Position numbers and translations under genes: made by a program. Below the pieces are notes generated by a model. It made no database searches. It was not told where the DNA came from and saw only the letters and a list, made by a program, of their open reading frames with translations. From contig JBNLGI010000083.1 in NCBI GenBank assembly GCA_050305975.1, positions 6,362 through 70,361 of the forward strand: DNA of 64,000 nt, in the 5' to 3' direction. How positions within the stretch are numbered: position 1 is the stretch's first letter; the number at the start of each line of letters is the position of its first letter. Source of the DNA: Thiodiazotropha sp050305975. GTDB lineage: Bacteria; Pseudomonadota; Gammaproteobacteria; Chromatiales; Chromatiaceae. Below are positions 20,063 through 28,992 of this stretch, piece by piece.

Positions 20063-21151
20063 ATGTTCAGACGCGCCGCCTATCCGTTGCTGATTCTGAT
20101 CCTTCTGTCCTGCTGTGGCGTCACCATGGCAGCGCCAGCGCCCGCCGGCGAGTCCTCCCACAACCTGCGCATCGCCACCCGCATGGCGCCCCCCTTCGCG
20201 ATCAAGACCGACAGCGGTTGGGAGGGCATCACCATCGAGTTGATGCGCAAGGTCGCCGAACAACTCGGGGTCGGCTACAGGCTGCAGGAGATGGGATTGA
20301 AGGAGATGTTGCAGCAGACCGCCGAGGGTCGTGTCGATGCCGCCGCCGCGGCCCTCACGGTGACGGCGGAACGGGAAGCGCGGGTCGACTTCACCCACCC
20401 CTTCTTCACCTCAGGACTGGGGGCCGCCGTGTCCCAACGGGCGGCGCTGGACTGGTTCGCCGCACTGCAGCGCATCGGTTCGGGCGCCTTCCTGAAATCC
20501 GCCGGGGCGCTGCTAGGCGTGCTCACCCTGGTGGGAGTGCTGGTGTGGTTGGTGGAGCGCCGTCGCAACAGCCAGTTTCCCGATGATCCGGTCAGGGGGG
20601 TCGGTTCCGGCATCTGGTGGTCGGCGGTGACCATGACCACGGTCGGTTACGGGGACAAGGCGCCCGCCACCTTCGCCGGACGTATTCTCGGCCTGGTCTG
20701 GATGTTCGCCAGCATCATCATCATCTCCGGCTTCACCGCCGCCATCGCCACCTCGCTCACCGTGGGACAGCTGGAGCAGGTGATCGGCGGCATCGAGGAT
20801 TTTCACGGCAGGCGGGTGGTGACGGTGACCGGCAGCACCAGCGCCGCCTTCCTCGACGAGAAGCTGGTGCGCTACCAGGAGGTGGCGACGGTGGAGCAGG
20901 CGCTGGAGCGCCTCGCCGGCGGTGAGGCGGAGGCGGTGGTCTACGATCTGCCGATTCTTCGCTACTGGGTGCGGGAGCGCTACACGGGGGCGCTGCGGGT
21001 GTTGCCGAACCGTTTCCTGCGCCAGGACTACGGTATCGCCCTGCCGCCCGGATCACCGGCGCGGGAGCGTTTCAACAGGGAGATTCTGCGCATCATCCAG
21101 GACCCGGACTGGAGCCGCCTGGTGGAAGGCTATCTGGGGCCCCAGGAGTGA
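20063..21151 (+). CDS. Prokaryotic glutamate-receptor-like K+ channel (GluR0 type)
   Basis: A 362-residue protein starting at ATG 20063 after GGGAGA. A signal peptide (about residues 1-23) is followed by the first lobe of a periplasmic amino-acid-binding domain (34-128), with RIATRMAPPFA, and VDAAAAALTVTAEREARVDF. A pore module interrupts the binding domain: TM1 (about 146-164), a pore loop with the selectivity filter TTVGYGD (192-198), and TM2 (205-232). The second binding lobe follows (245-355). This is the layout of GluR0-like ligand-gated potassium channels. The ligand is not known; amino acids are the precedent. Downstream, an EamA permease starts 19 bases later. Confidence 0.88.
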   Translation: MFRRAAYPLLILILLSCCGVTMAAPAPAGESSHNLRIATRMAPPFAIKTDSGWEGITIELMRKVAEQLGVGYRLQEMGLKEMLQQTAEGRVDAAAAALTVTAEREARVDFTHPFFTSGLGAAVSQRAALDWFAALQRIGSGAFLKSAGALLGVLTLVGVLVWLVERRRNSQFPDDPVRGVGSGIWWSAVTMTTVGYGDKAPATFAGRILGLVWMFASIIIISGFTAAIATSLTVGQLEQVIGGIEDFHGRRVVTVTGSTSAAFLDEKLVRYQEVATVEQALERLAGGEAEAVVYDLPILRYWVRERYTGALRVLPNRFLRQDYGIALPPGSPARERFNREILRIIQDPDWSRLVEGYLGPQE

Positions 21152-21170
21152 GCCGGTACGCGGACCAGGG

Positions 21171-22025
21171 ATGAATACCGCCGTTCTCTACGCCCTGCTG
21201 AGTCTCTTTTTCGCCGGTCTCAACGACCTGGTCTTCAAGCGCTATGCCGCCAAGGAGCGCTCCCGCGGCATGGTGGTCTTCACCATTGGGCTGGTCTGGG
21301 CGGGACTGCAGCTGCTGTTGCTGCAGGCCGCCGGGACAGCCTTGACATTCGACGCCGTCACCCTGCTCTACGGGCTGCTCGCGGGGGTGGCGTTGACCCT
21401 CTCCAATCTGTTGCTGATCGAGAGTCTGACCCATATCGAAGTCAGCCTGGGCTCGACCATCTATCGCCTCAACACCCTCGGCGTGGTGGTGCTGTCGATG
21501 CTCTTTCTGCAGGAGCCGATGGGGCTCTACAAAACGGCCGGCATCGCCAGCGGTCTGGTGGCGATCCTGCTTCTGTTGCAGGTCACCGCGGTGGGTGTCG
21601 ATCTGCGTCTGCACCGACTCTTTGTCGGTCTGGCGATCCTCGCTTCGCTGCTGCGCGCGATCTACGGCGTGGTCACCAAGGCGGCCCTGAACCAGGGCGC
21701 CGACAGTGGTCTGCTGATGCTGATCGCGGCTCTCTGCTGGATCGTCGGCGGGGCGGCCTACGCCCGCTTCAGGGAGGGTCGGTTCCGTGTCACCGGCAAG
21801 AAGCTTGCCTATGGCGCGGTCTCCGGACTGCTGGTGGCCCTGATCGTCAATTTCCTGGTGGCGGCGGTGGCTCTGGGCGAGGCCAGTGTGGTGATTCCGA
21901 TCGCCAATCTCAGTTTCGTCGCCGCCCTGCTGCTGGCCGCCGCCCTCGGCTGGGAACGTCTGACGCCGCGCAAGCTCGGCGCGGTGGCCTGTGCGGCGTT
22001 CTCGATCTGGCTGCTGTCGCTCTGA
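21171..22025 (+). CDS. EamA/DMT-family permease
   Basis: A 284-residue protein made almost wholly of hydrophobic segments, about ten, in two halves of five, as in the drug/metabolite transporter superfamily. The first half contains LLIESLTHIEVSLGSTIYRL and the second ALGEASVVIPIANLSF, both typical EamA helix-4-like sequences. The substrate is unknown. It begins 19 bases after the channel gene and is probably cotranscribed with it. That link might mean both deal with the same metabolite, but this is only inference. Frames extending further upstream overlap the channel gene and are shadows. Confidence 0.83.
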   Translation: MNTAVLYALLSLFFAGLNDLVFKRYAAKERSRGMVVFTIGLVWAGLQLLLLQAAGTALTFDAVTLLYGLLAGVALTLSNLLLIESLTHIEVSLGSTIYRLNTLGVVVLSMLFLQEPMGLYKTAGIASGLVAILLLLQVTAVGVDLRLHRLFVGLAILASLLRAIYGVVTKAALNQGADSGLLMLIAALCWIVGGAAYARFREGRFRVTGKKLAYGAVSGLLVALIVNFLVAAVALGEASVVIPIANLSFVAALLLAAALGWERLTPRKLGAVACAAFSIWLLSL

Positions 22026-22209
22026 TCCCGTATTGAACAGTGTCGGTTTGCGTGAGTCTGATTCGATACCGGCGGCGCTATCCCACCTGCTGCGCTCCCC
22101 GCCAGCCGGATGCGGGACTTGCCATGCCGGAGTATACGCTTGATAGTCTGAGCAGACTGTCGAACTGGATTGTCATCACAACAAAAACCCAAAACTCGTC
22201 AGGGCCCAG

Positions 22210-23928
22210 ATGCGGCATTTGTTCTACATCATCATTGCGCTGCTACCGGCCACGGCCCTGGCCCTCGATCTGACGGTCAGGATCGAGGGGCTCGAGCGCA
22301 AGCTCGAAACCAACGTGCGCGCCTTTCTCTCCGTCGAGCAGGAGCGGGCTCACGGCAGCCTGAACCCGTCGCGCCTGCGGCTGCTGCACCGGCAGGCGCC
22401 GGATGAAATCCGTCGCGCCCTGCAGCCGTTCGGATATTTTACGCCCTCCATCGAGAGCGCGCTGAGCGAGGACGAGGGGCGCTATCAGGCGCTCTATACG
22501 GTCGATGCGGGTCCTCAGGCGGTGTTGCGGGAGGTCGACTTTCAGGTCACCGGCGAGGGCGCGGATGAGCCTGGGTTGTCCGCGCCCTTTCCGCTGGCCG
22601 AGGGCGACGGTCTCGATCTGGAGCTCTATGAGAAGGCCAAAAGCGCACGCCTTTCGCTGGCCCTGGAGCTCGGCTACCTGGACGCCCACTATACGGAGCA
22701 CGAAGTACGGGTCGACAAGCCGAGCAACACGGGCCGCATCCGTCTCCATCTGGAGACTGGCCTGCGCTTCGAGTTCGGCGAGATCCGCATGCAGCAGGAG
22801 ATCCTCGATCCGGAGTTCCTCGCCCGCTATCTGAGTTTCGGCGCCGGTGATCCCTACAGCCATGAGAAGCTGCTGAATCTGCAGTCCAAGCTGATCGACA
22901 CCGACTATTTCAAGCAGGTGGAGGTCAATGTGCGGCGGGATCGGGTCGAGGGCAACCGGATTCCGGTGGATATCGAGCTCGAGCCCAACCGCAAGAACCG
23001 CTACCGTGTCGGCCTGGGCTACTCGACCGACACCGGGCCCCGCATCACCCTCGATTGGAAGCGCCGCCGCTTCGGCCGTCAGGGGCACCATATGCGTTCC
23101 GAGCTGCGTCTCTCCAATCCCGAGAGCAAGCTCACCAGCGAGTACATCATCCCGCTGCAGCGTCCCACGGTGGACTACCTCTCCTTCGGCGCCACTATCG
23201 ACTACTACGACATGGAGACTAACGAGGGCAACCGCGCCCTGCTCAACGCCTCCCACTCCATCGGTTTGGAACGGGGCTGGCGGCGCACCCTCAGCCTCGA
23301 CTACCTGTACGAGGATTTCATCGTCGGCGCCCAGGACGACAACGCCCGCCTGCTGGTGCCGGGCATCACCTGGGCCCGCCTCAAGGGCGACAGCCGGCAA
23401 TACCTCTATAAGGGCAAGAAGCTCGAGTTCCATCTGGAGGGGGCTTCCGACGCCGTGCTCTCCACCACCAGTTACCTGCAGTTCTATACCACCAACAAGT
23501 TCATTCGCGGACTCAACGAGGACTGGCGCGTGCTGGCCAGGTTGGAACTGGGCGCGACCCTGGCCGACAACGTGCAGGACCTGCCTCCCTCCAAGCGCTT
23601 CTACACCGGCGGCGACAACACCATCCGGGGTTTCAACTTCGAGGAGCTGGGGCCCAGGGATGAGAACGGCGCGGTGATCGGCGGACGCTACCTGGCGGTG
23701 GGCAGCCTGGAGCTGGAGCGGCGACTGGTCGGGCGCTGGAGCGCCGCCCTGTTTGTCGACGGCGGTAATGCCTTCGATCCCGAGTACCCGGCGGAGGCGG
23801 CCTACGGCGCCGGTCTGGGCCTGCGCTGGCGCTCGCCGGTGGGACCGATTCGCGTCGACCTGGCGCGGGGTCACTATCTCGACAAGCGCGAATGGCGCTT
23901 GCACGTGGTTCTGGGGCCCGAACTGTGA
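22210..23928 (+). CDS. tamA: Translocation and assembly module outer-membrane protein TamA
   Basis: A 572-residue protein of the BamA/Omp85 superfamily. A signal peptide (ILLP-type core, cleaved near ALALDL, about residue 19) is followed by three POTRA domains (about 20-260), including FGYFTPSIES and LGYLDAHYTEHEVRV, which are typical TamA POTRA positions. A 16-strand barrel (about 265-572) follows, with the IRGFNFEELGP lid-loop motif and a C-terminal aromatic-rich strand. TamA works with TamB to insert proteins and possibly move lipids across the periplasm. tamB follows directly. Length agrees with the family. Confidence 0.94.
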   Translation: MRHLFYIIIALLPATALALDLTVRIEGLERKLETNVRAFLSVEQERAHGSLNPSRLRLLHRQAPDEIRRALQPFGYFTPSIESALSEDEGRYQALYTVDAGPQAVLREVDFQVTGEGADEPGLSAPFPLAEGDGLDLELYEKAKSARLSLALELGYLDAHYTEHEVRVDKPSNTGRIRLHLETGLRFEFGEIRMQQEILDPEFLARYLSFGAGDPYSHEKLLNLQSKLIDTDYFKQVEVNVRRDRVEGNRIPVDIELEPNRKNRYRVGLGYSTDTGPRITLDWKRRRFGRQGHHMRSELRLSNPESKLTSEYIIPLQRPTVDYLSFGATIDYYDMETNEGNRALLNASHSIGLERGWRRTLSLDYLYEDFIVGAQDDNARLLVPGITWARLKGDSRQYLYKGKKLEFHLEGASDAVLSTTSYLQFYTTNKFIRGLNEDWRVLARLELGATLADNVQDLPPSKRFYTGGDNTIRGFNFEELGPRDENGAVIGGRYLAVGSLELERRLVGRWSAALFVDGGNAFDPEYPAEAAYGAGLGLRWRSPVGPIRVDLARGHYLDKREWRLHVVLGPEL

Positions 23929-23939
23929 GCGCGCGGCAC

Positions 23940-26900
23940 ATGAAGCGGGCGGCATGGATCGGCCTGGCCGGGGTCGCGTTGACGCTCAGTCTGCTCGGCG
24001 TCGCTCTCGGGCTGCTGCTCTACCATCCGTCCGGCCCGCAGTGGGCGCTTTCGCTGCTCCGGTCATTGACGCCGATGACGGTCGAGGTGACGAAGATCGA
24101 GGGCCGGCTGGCCGGGCCCCTGGCCATACAGGGTCTACGCCTGGAAGACGATCGGTTCACGCTGCGGATCGACACCCTGGACCTCGACTGGCGGCCGGCA
24201 GCGTTGCTGGCGGGGGAACTCCATCTGCGCACCCTCTCGCTGCAGGGGGGCAGGTTGTCGCTGGCGGCGGACGATGCTCAGTCCTCGACCCCGGCTGCAG
24301 CAGGCTTTGAGGGTGTCGCCCTGCCACTCGCGCTGCGTCTGGATCAGATCGAACTGTCGGGATTGACGCTCGAGCGCCCGGGCGCGGATCCGCTGCAGAT
24401 CGAGCGGCTGTCGCTGGTTGCCCGCAGCCGGCAGCAGACACTCGATCTCGAACAGCTCTCCCTGGCCATACCTCAGCTGGCGCTGGATGGCCGTGGCCGG
24501 CTCGGACTCTCCGCGAAGCTGCCCATGGAACTGGGTCTGGAGTGGCGCTACACGCCGGCGCAACGCGCACCGCTCGAAGGTGTGGGTGAAGTCAGGGGCG
24601 ATCTGCAGCGACTGCAGTTGAGCCAGGACCTCAAGGGCGCCCTGGAGGGGGAGCTCGAGGCCACATTGAGTGAGTTGACCGGCGTTTTAGGCTGGGACGC
24701 CAAGCTGATATTGCAACGGAGCGATCTGAGCGGCTGGCTCAAGGATTTTCCCCTGCAACTCAGCGGCGAGGTGAGGAGCCGGGGCACGCTCGAGCGGATC
24801 GGGATGGAGGCGGATCTTGATCTGGCACAGCCCGACTACGGCAAGGCGGCCGTCACTCTGCGCGGCGCGTACGCCGGGGGCCGTTTTCATGCCGAGCGGC
24901 TGCAGGTCGAGACCGCCTCGGGCAGCCGGCTGGATGGCAGCGGTCACTACGTCCTGGACGATGAGCTGGGACGCTTCGACGGGGAGCTGGCCTGGCAGGC
25001 GCTGCAATGGCCGCTGCAGGGCGAGCCGCAGGTGAGCAGTCCACAGGGTCGCCTGAAGTTCGAAGGGCGTCCCGGGGACTACGCCTATACCCTGGCGGCA
25101 GATCTGCGGCTGCCCGGCCAACCCAAAGCGAAGCTCGATGCGAACGGCCAGGGCGACCTGCAGGGGATCAGGCTGGAACGGCTGACGGCGGATTTCGTGC
25201 CGGGCCGGTTACAGGGTCAGGGCGAGATCAGCTGGCGGCCGCTCGTGGAGTGGAGACTCCAACTCAAGGGGGAGGGGATCGACCCATCGCTGTGGGCGGC
25301 CGATTTCCCCGGCAGGCTGGCGCTCGACCTGGGGACGACGGGACGGCTGGATGAGGCCGGGATCGCCGCCGAATTCCGTATCGCACAGGTGCAGGGGCAG
25401 CTGCGGGGATATCCGTTCGAGGCCCTGGGCAGGGTGACCCTGGCCGATGAGGCCCTGACCCTGGAAGGGCTGCGCCTGAACTCCGGTCCCAACCGGATCG
25501 AGGTGAACGGGACGCTGGCGCAACGCCTGGCTTTGCAGTGGCGGATCGATGCCCCTGAGCTGCCGGTGCTGTGGCCGGGTTTGCAGGGCAGCCTGACGGG
25601 AGAGGGGCGGCTGGACGGCGCCCGTCTGACGCCCCATGTGCAGGCCTCGGTGAGTGGCGAGGGGCTAGCCTATGAGCGCTACCGGGCGCAACGGCTGCAG
25701 TTGGCCGCCGACCTCTCTCTGGCTGACGCCAAGGCCTTCGAGCTCGATCTGCGGGGCGCCGATCTGCAGCTCGACAGGTTGAGTTGGGAAGGCCTCGATC
25801 TGCAGGCCTCGGGCACCCTGCCGGCACACCATCTGACGCTCGCCCTGATTGGTGAGTCGGCGCCGCAGGTCAGCCTGCAGGCCGATGCGGGGTGGACTGA
25901 GGATTCGCTATGGCAGGGCCGGCTGGCTGCGCTGGAGTTATCACTGCCCGGACAGCCTCAGTGGCAGCTGGTCGATGCGACCGGGTTCACCCTGGGCACC
26001 GGCAGACAGCGTCTGGATGCCGTCTGCCTGGCCAATCGGGAGGCACGGCTCTGCGGCAGTTTCACGCACACGCCCGCGGTGGGGTGGAATGCCGGCCTGG
26101 AGGCGCGGCGGTTCCCGCTCGCCGCGTTTAGCCCATGGCTGCCCGAAGGATTGCAGCTCGAAGGCCGTGGTGAGCTGCAGGCGCAACTGGCCCTGAATGC
26201 CGAGGGACATGCCCAGGGGCAAGCCCAGCTGCAGCTGCCCGAGGGGCGGATCGGCTTCGATCTGGAGAATGAGGCGGAGCGGCTCGATTTCGCCGGTGGT
26301 ACCGCGAGCGCCCGTCTGGACGCCTCCGGAGCAGAGGTCGAGGTCGAGCTGCCCTTGGCCGGACTCGGCGAGGCGGCGGCGGAGCTGTCTCTGCCCGGCC
26401 TCGATCCGCTGGCGTTGGAACCTGCCGAGCAGACACTGCAGGGGCGGATGAAGCTCAACCTGCGGGATCTCTCCCGGCTCTCGTTGATCATGCCCCGGCT
26501 GCAGAATCCTCGGGGAGTGATCGCCGGCGATTTCAAACTCTCCGGCAGCCTGGCGCAACCTCAGCTGGTGGGCGCTGCGGAGTTGCAGGCGGGGGCCATC
26601 GACATCCCCGAGCTGGGTCTGGAGTTGCGCGAGATCGACCTGCAGATGACCGCCCCCCGGCTGGATCAGCTGGCGCTGCGTGGCGGCTTGAAGTCCGGCA
26701 ACGGGCGACTCCAAATGGAGGGGCAGATCGAACTCGATATGGAAGCCGGTTTCCCCGCCCGCCTGCAGCTCACCGGCAATGAGTTGAAAGTGGCCAATCT
26801 GCCGGTGGCCGAGGTGGAGGTCACTCCGGATCTAACCTTCGAACGGGATCGGGAGGGGAGTCGGCTCAAAGGCAGGATCGAGATACCCTATGCCCGGCTG

Positions 26901-27686
26901 CGACCGCGTAAACTGCCCTCCACCGCGGTGAGCGTGACGCCGGATCTGGTGGTGGTCGGCACCGATGAACCGGAACGGCGCGCTTACGATCCCCGGCTTT
27001 CGGCCCAGTTGCGGGTAGTGATGGGGGATCGGGTGAGCTTCGACGGCTTCGGTCTGCGCGGCCAGCTCACCGGCAGCCTGCTGGTGATCGACGAACCGAA
27101 ACGACCGGTCATCGGTCGCGGTCGCATCGGTATCACCAAGGGGACCTACCAGGCCTACGGACAGGATCTGAACATCGAACGCGGCTTTGCCCTGTTTGCC
27201 GACAGCCCGGTGGACAATCCCGGACTCGATGTGCGCGCGGTGCGGGAGATCGACGAGGTGACGGCCGGCGTGCGGGTCAGCGGCACGCTCAAGTCACCCA
27301 AGATCGATCTCTTCTCGTCGCCCACCATGGGCGAGAGCGACGTTCTGAGCTACCTGCTGACCGGACGCCCCGCCGGCGAGGGGGGCGGCGGGGGCGTGGG
27401 CATCGCGGCGGCCATCAAGGCGTCGGGTGCCGGCACGGTGGCCGAGGAGCTGGGTCGCCAGTTCGGTCTTGAGGAGCTGCGTTTCGATGCCGGCAGCGGC
27501 CTGGAGGAGGCCTCGGTGGTGGCGGGGACCTATCTCTCGCCGCGTCTCTATATCCAGTACATCAACGAGCTGGCTTCACGGGAGACCAAACTGCGGCTGC
27601 GTTACGACATCAACCGGCGGCTGCAGCTGGAGGCGGAGACCGGCAAGACCCAGGCCGGAGATCTCTACTACACCTTCGATCGCTGA
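23940..27686 (+). CDS. tamB: Translocation and assembly module protein TamB (DUF490)
   Basis: A 1248-residue protein. An N-terminal signal anchor (about residues 1-28) precedes a very long beta-rich body, with repeated short strands such as LQLDRLSWEGLDLQASG. The C-terminal DUF490/TamB domain (about 1000-1248) shows YDPRLSAQLRVVMGDRVSFDG, GTLKSPKIDLFSSPTM and SYLLTGRP. The body forms a hydrophobic taco-like groove that spans the periplasm. The ATG at 23940 is used, although a GTG at 23925 would give a GTGA overlap with the tamA stop and is a real alternative. The short spacing to tamA (11 bases or an overlap) supports one operon. Confidence 0.95.
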   Translation: MKRAAWIGLAGVALTLSLLGVALGLLLYHPSGPQWALSLLRSLTPMTVEVTKIEGRLAGPLAIQGLRLEDDRFTLRIDTLDLDWRPAALLAGELHLRTLSLQGGRLSLAADDAQSSTPAAAGFEGVALPLALRLDQIELSGLTLERPGADPLQIERLSLVARSRQQTLDLEQLSLAIPQLALDGRGRLGLSAKLPMELGLEWRYTPAQRAPLEGVGEVRGDLQRLQLSQDLKGALEGELEATLSELTGVLGWDAKLILQRSDLSGWLKDFPLQLSGEVRSRGTLERIGMEADLDLAQPDYGKAAVTLRGAYAGGRFHAERLQVETASGSRLDGSGHYVLDDELGRFDGELAWQALQWPLQGEPQVSSPQGRLKFEGRPGDYAYTLAADLRLPGQPKAKLDANGQGDLQGIRLERLTADFVPGRLQGQGEISWRPLVEWRLQLKGEGIDPSLWAADFPGRLALDLGTTGRLDEAGIAAEFRIAQVQGQLRGYPFEALGRVTLADEALTLEGLRLNSGPNRIEVNGTLAQRLALQWRIDAPELPVLWPGLQGSLTGEGRLDGARLTPHVQASVSGEGLAYERYRAQRLQLAADLSLADAKAFELDLRGADLQLDRLSWEGLDLQASGTLPAHHLTLALIGESAPQVSLQADAGWTEDSLWQGRLAALELSLPGQPQWQLVDATGFTLGTGRQRLDAVCLANREARLCGSFTHTPAVGWNAGLEARRFPLAAFSPWLPEGLQLEGRGELQAQLALNAEGHAQGQAQLQLPEGRIGFDLENEAERLDFAGGTASARLDASGAEVEVELPLAGLGEAAAELSLPGLDPLALEPAEQTLQGRMKLNLRDLSRLSLIMPRLQNPRGVIAGDFKLSGSLAQPQLVGAAELQAGAIDIPELGLELREIDLQMTAPRLDQLALRGGLKSGNGRLQMEGQIELDMEAGFPARLQLTGNELKVANLPVAEVEVTPDLTFERDREGSRLKGRIEIPYARLRPRKLPSTAVSVTPDLVVVGTDEPERRAYDPRLSAQLRVVMGDRVSFDGFGLRGQLTGSLLVIDEPKRPVIGRGRIGITKGTYQAYGQDLNIERGFALFADSPVDNPGLDVRAVREIDEVTAGVRVSGTLKSPKIDLFSSPTMGESDVLSYLLTGRPAGEGGGGGVGIAAAIKASGAGTVAEELGRQFGLEELRFDAGSGLEEASVVAGTYLSPRLYIQYINELASRETKLRLRYDINRRLQLEAETGKTQAGDLYYTFDR

Positions 27687-27847
27687 TCACGGGTTCCAGG
27701 CGAATCAATCGGATCTGCACCTTTCGTGGGGCTTTTCGGCCGCCATGAGTGGCTAGAATTCAAGTCAACCTCCGATTGCAAGGGTGGCCGTTGGCGGGTC
27801 ATGCCGTTGCGGCTATCGGTTCGAGTAGAAAGACAGCAGGAAAAGCC

Positions 27848-28288
27848 ATGACCGAAGCACAAGCCCAAGCGTCAGACCTCGCCTCTCCCGCGCTGGTCGA
27901 GGCCCTCTTCTACGAGGCCTTCGCTCAGATCGACATCGCGCTCATGGCGCGGGTCTGGTTCGATTCGGAGCGCGCCTATTGCGTCCATCCCGGCGGCAAG
28001 CCGCTGCTCGGCTCAGGGGCGGTGCTGGAGAGTTGGCGCGGCATGTTCCAGGGCGCGCAGCCCCTGGTGCTTTTCTACAAAGTGTTGAACCGGGAGGAGT
28101 GGGGCGATCTCGCCATCCATCTGGTGGAGGAGCGGCTCAGCTCGCGGGATGGCAGCCAGCAGGGATTGGTGATGGCGACGAACTGCTATGTCAAAACCGA
28201 GGTTGGCTGGCGGCTCTTCAGTCATCACGGTTCGTCACTCTCGCTGGCACGGCCGAGACAACCGGAGCCCTCTCCTCAGATACATTGA
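27848..28288 (+). CDS. NTF2-like/SnoaL-like protein
   Basis: A 146-residue soluble protein with the cone-shaped NTF2-like pattern: a helix ALVEALFYEAFAQIDIALMARVW, then FDSERAYCVHPGGKPLLGSGAVLESWRGMF, then beta strands ending VGWRLFSHHGSSLS. Residues of the VHPGG type match the SnoaL/DUF4440 group. The activity is unknown; such proteins range from small enzymes to binding proteins. A start at 27848 with AGGAAAAG upstream is preferred over the upstream GTG-type frame at 27749. It may be the last gene of the tam operon, 160 bases after tamB. Confidence 0.72.
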   Translation: MTEAQAQASDLASPALVEALFYEAFAQIDIALMARVWFDSERAYCVHPGGKPLLGSGAVLESWRGMFQGAQPLVLFYKVLNREEWGDLAIHLVEERLSSRDGSQQGLVMATNCYVKTEVGWRLFSHHGSSLSLARPRQPEPSPQIH

Positions 28289-28332
28289 GGTGGATCTTTC
28301 GGCGCCAGATCGGGTCTGGCGTCCGTGGATTC

Positions 28333-28533
28333 TCAATTGCTGCTGCGAACGGCGTCGAAGTCGTCGGCGATCAGGCTGCTGCTGATGAAAAAGGCCTCGG
28401 TCCGGGTCTGTTTCTGGCGGCGTTTCTTCTCGATCTGGATCGGGCATTCATGGGGCTGCCAGTCACAAGCGATACCATTGAGGATCTGATGGGGGCATTC
28501 GCTGCAGGAGCGGAGTCTGTAAGGGCCGGTCAT
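28333..28533 (-). CDS. Small cysteine-rich hypothetical protein
   Basis: A possible 66-residue protein with four cysteines in a plausible metal-binding arrangement (CSECP at residues 10-14, Cys23, HEC at 28-30), followed by a basic stretch KKRRQKQTR. The ribosome binding site is weak (AGAGAC). It is convergent with the NTF2-like gene. It may be real because of the cysteine pattern and lack of an overlapping gene, but no family was recognised. Confidence 0.4.
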   Translation of the reverse strand: MTGPYRLRSCSECPHQILNGIACDWQPHECPIQIEKKRRQKQTRTEAFFISSSLIADDFDAVRSSN

Positions 28534-28992
28534 GGTGGTGTCTCTAAATGTCAGGGAATACACTTTCAAATTAGCATAATATCAATTGATTACAATCTCT
28601 TCCTTTAACTGTTTCGCAAATGTACGGGTTAAGCTCCTGGTTTTATTTTGATAGTGTCTCTGGAGTCTATTCCGCAGATCTTGTCAAAACCGTCATCTGG
28701 TTTGATTGTGAAAGCATGAACCAAGTTCACTCTTCCTACTGAGGCTAACGGCAGGGGTGGCGGATTATTAATGGTTTTTGCCGGGTTTTTTGAGCTCTTG
28801 AGCACATTTTTTACAGTCTTCTGCAAGTCGGGCGGCAGCGAGCCTTTACGGGGCCGAGCGAGAATATGCAAGGCAAAGGGTCAGGCTTGTGTATACTCGA
28901 GGCCAAGGCGGATCCCTCAGCCTCAGACAGGCGCGCTGAGAGCCACAACGCCACATCAGACCCCGAAAAAGGGGCGGGGCAGTCACTGAACC
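28534..28992. other. Intergenic region upstream of gspA
   Basis: Only short frames without ribosome binding sites occur here (for example minus 28629-28871), and none is convincing. The sequence is AT-rich from 28550 to 28820. A TATACT at 28892-28897 could be the -10 element of the gspA promoter, about 95 bases before the start, but no clear -35 hexamer is seen. Confidence 0.3.
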
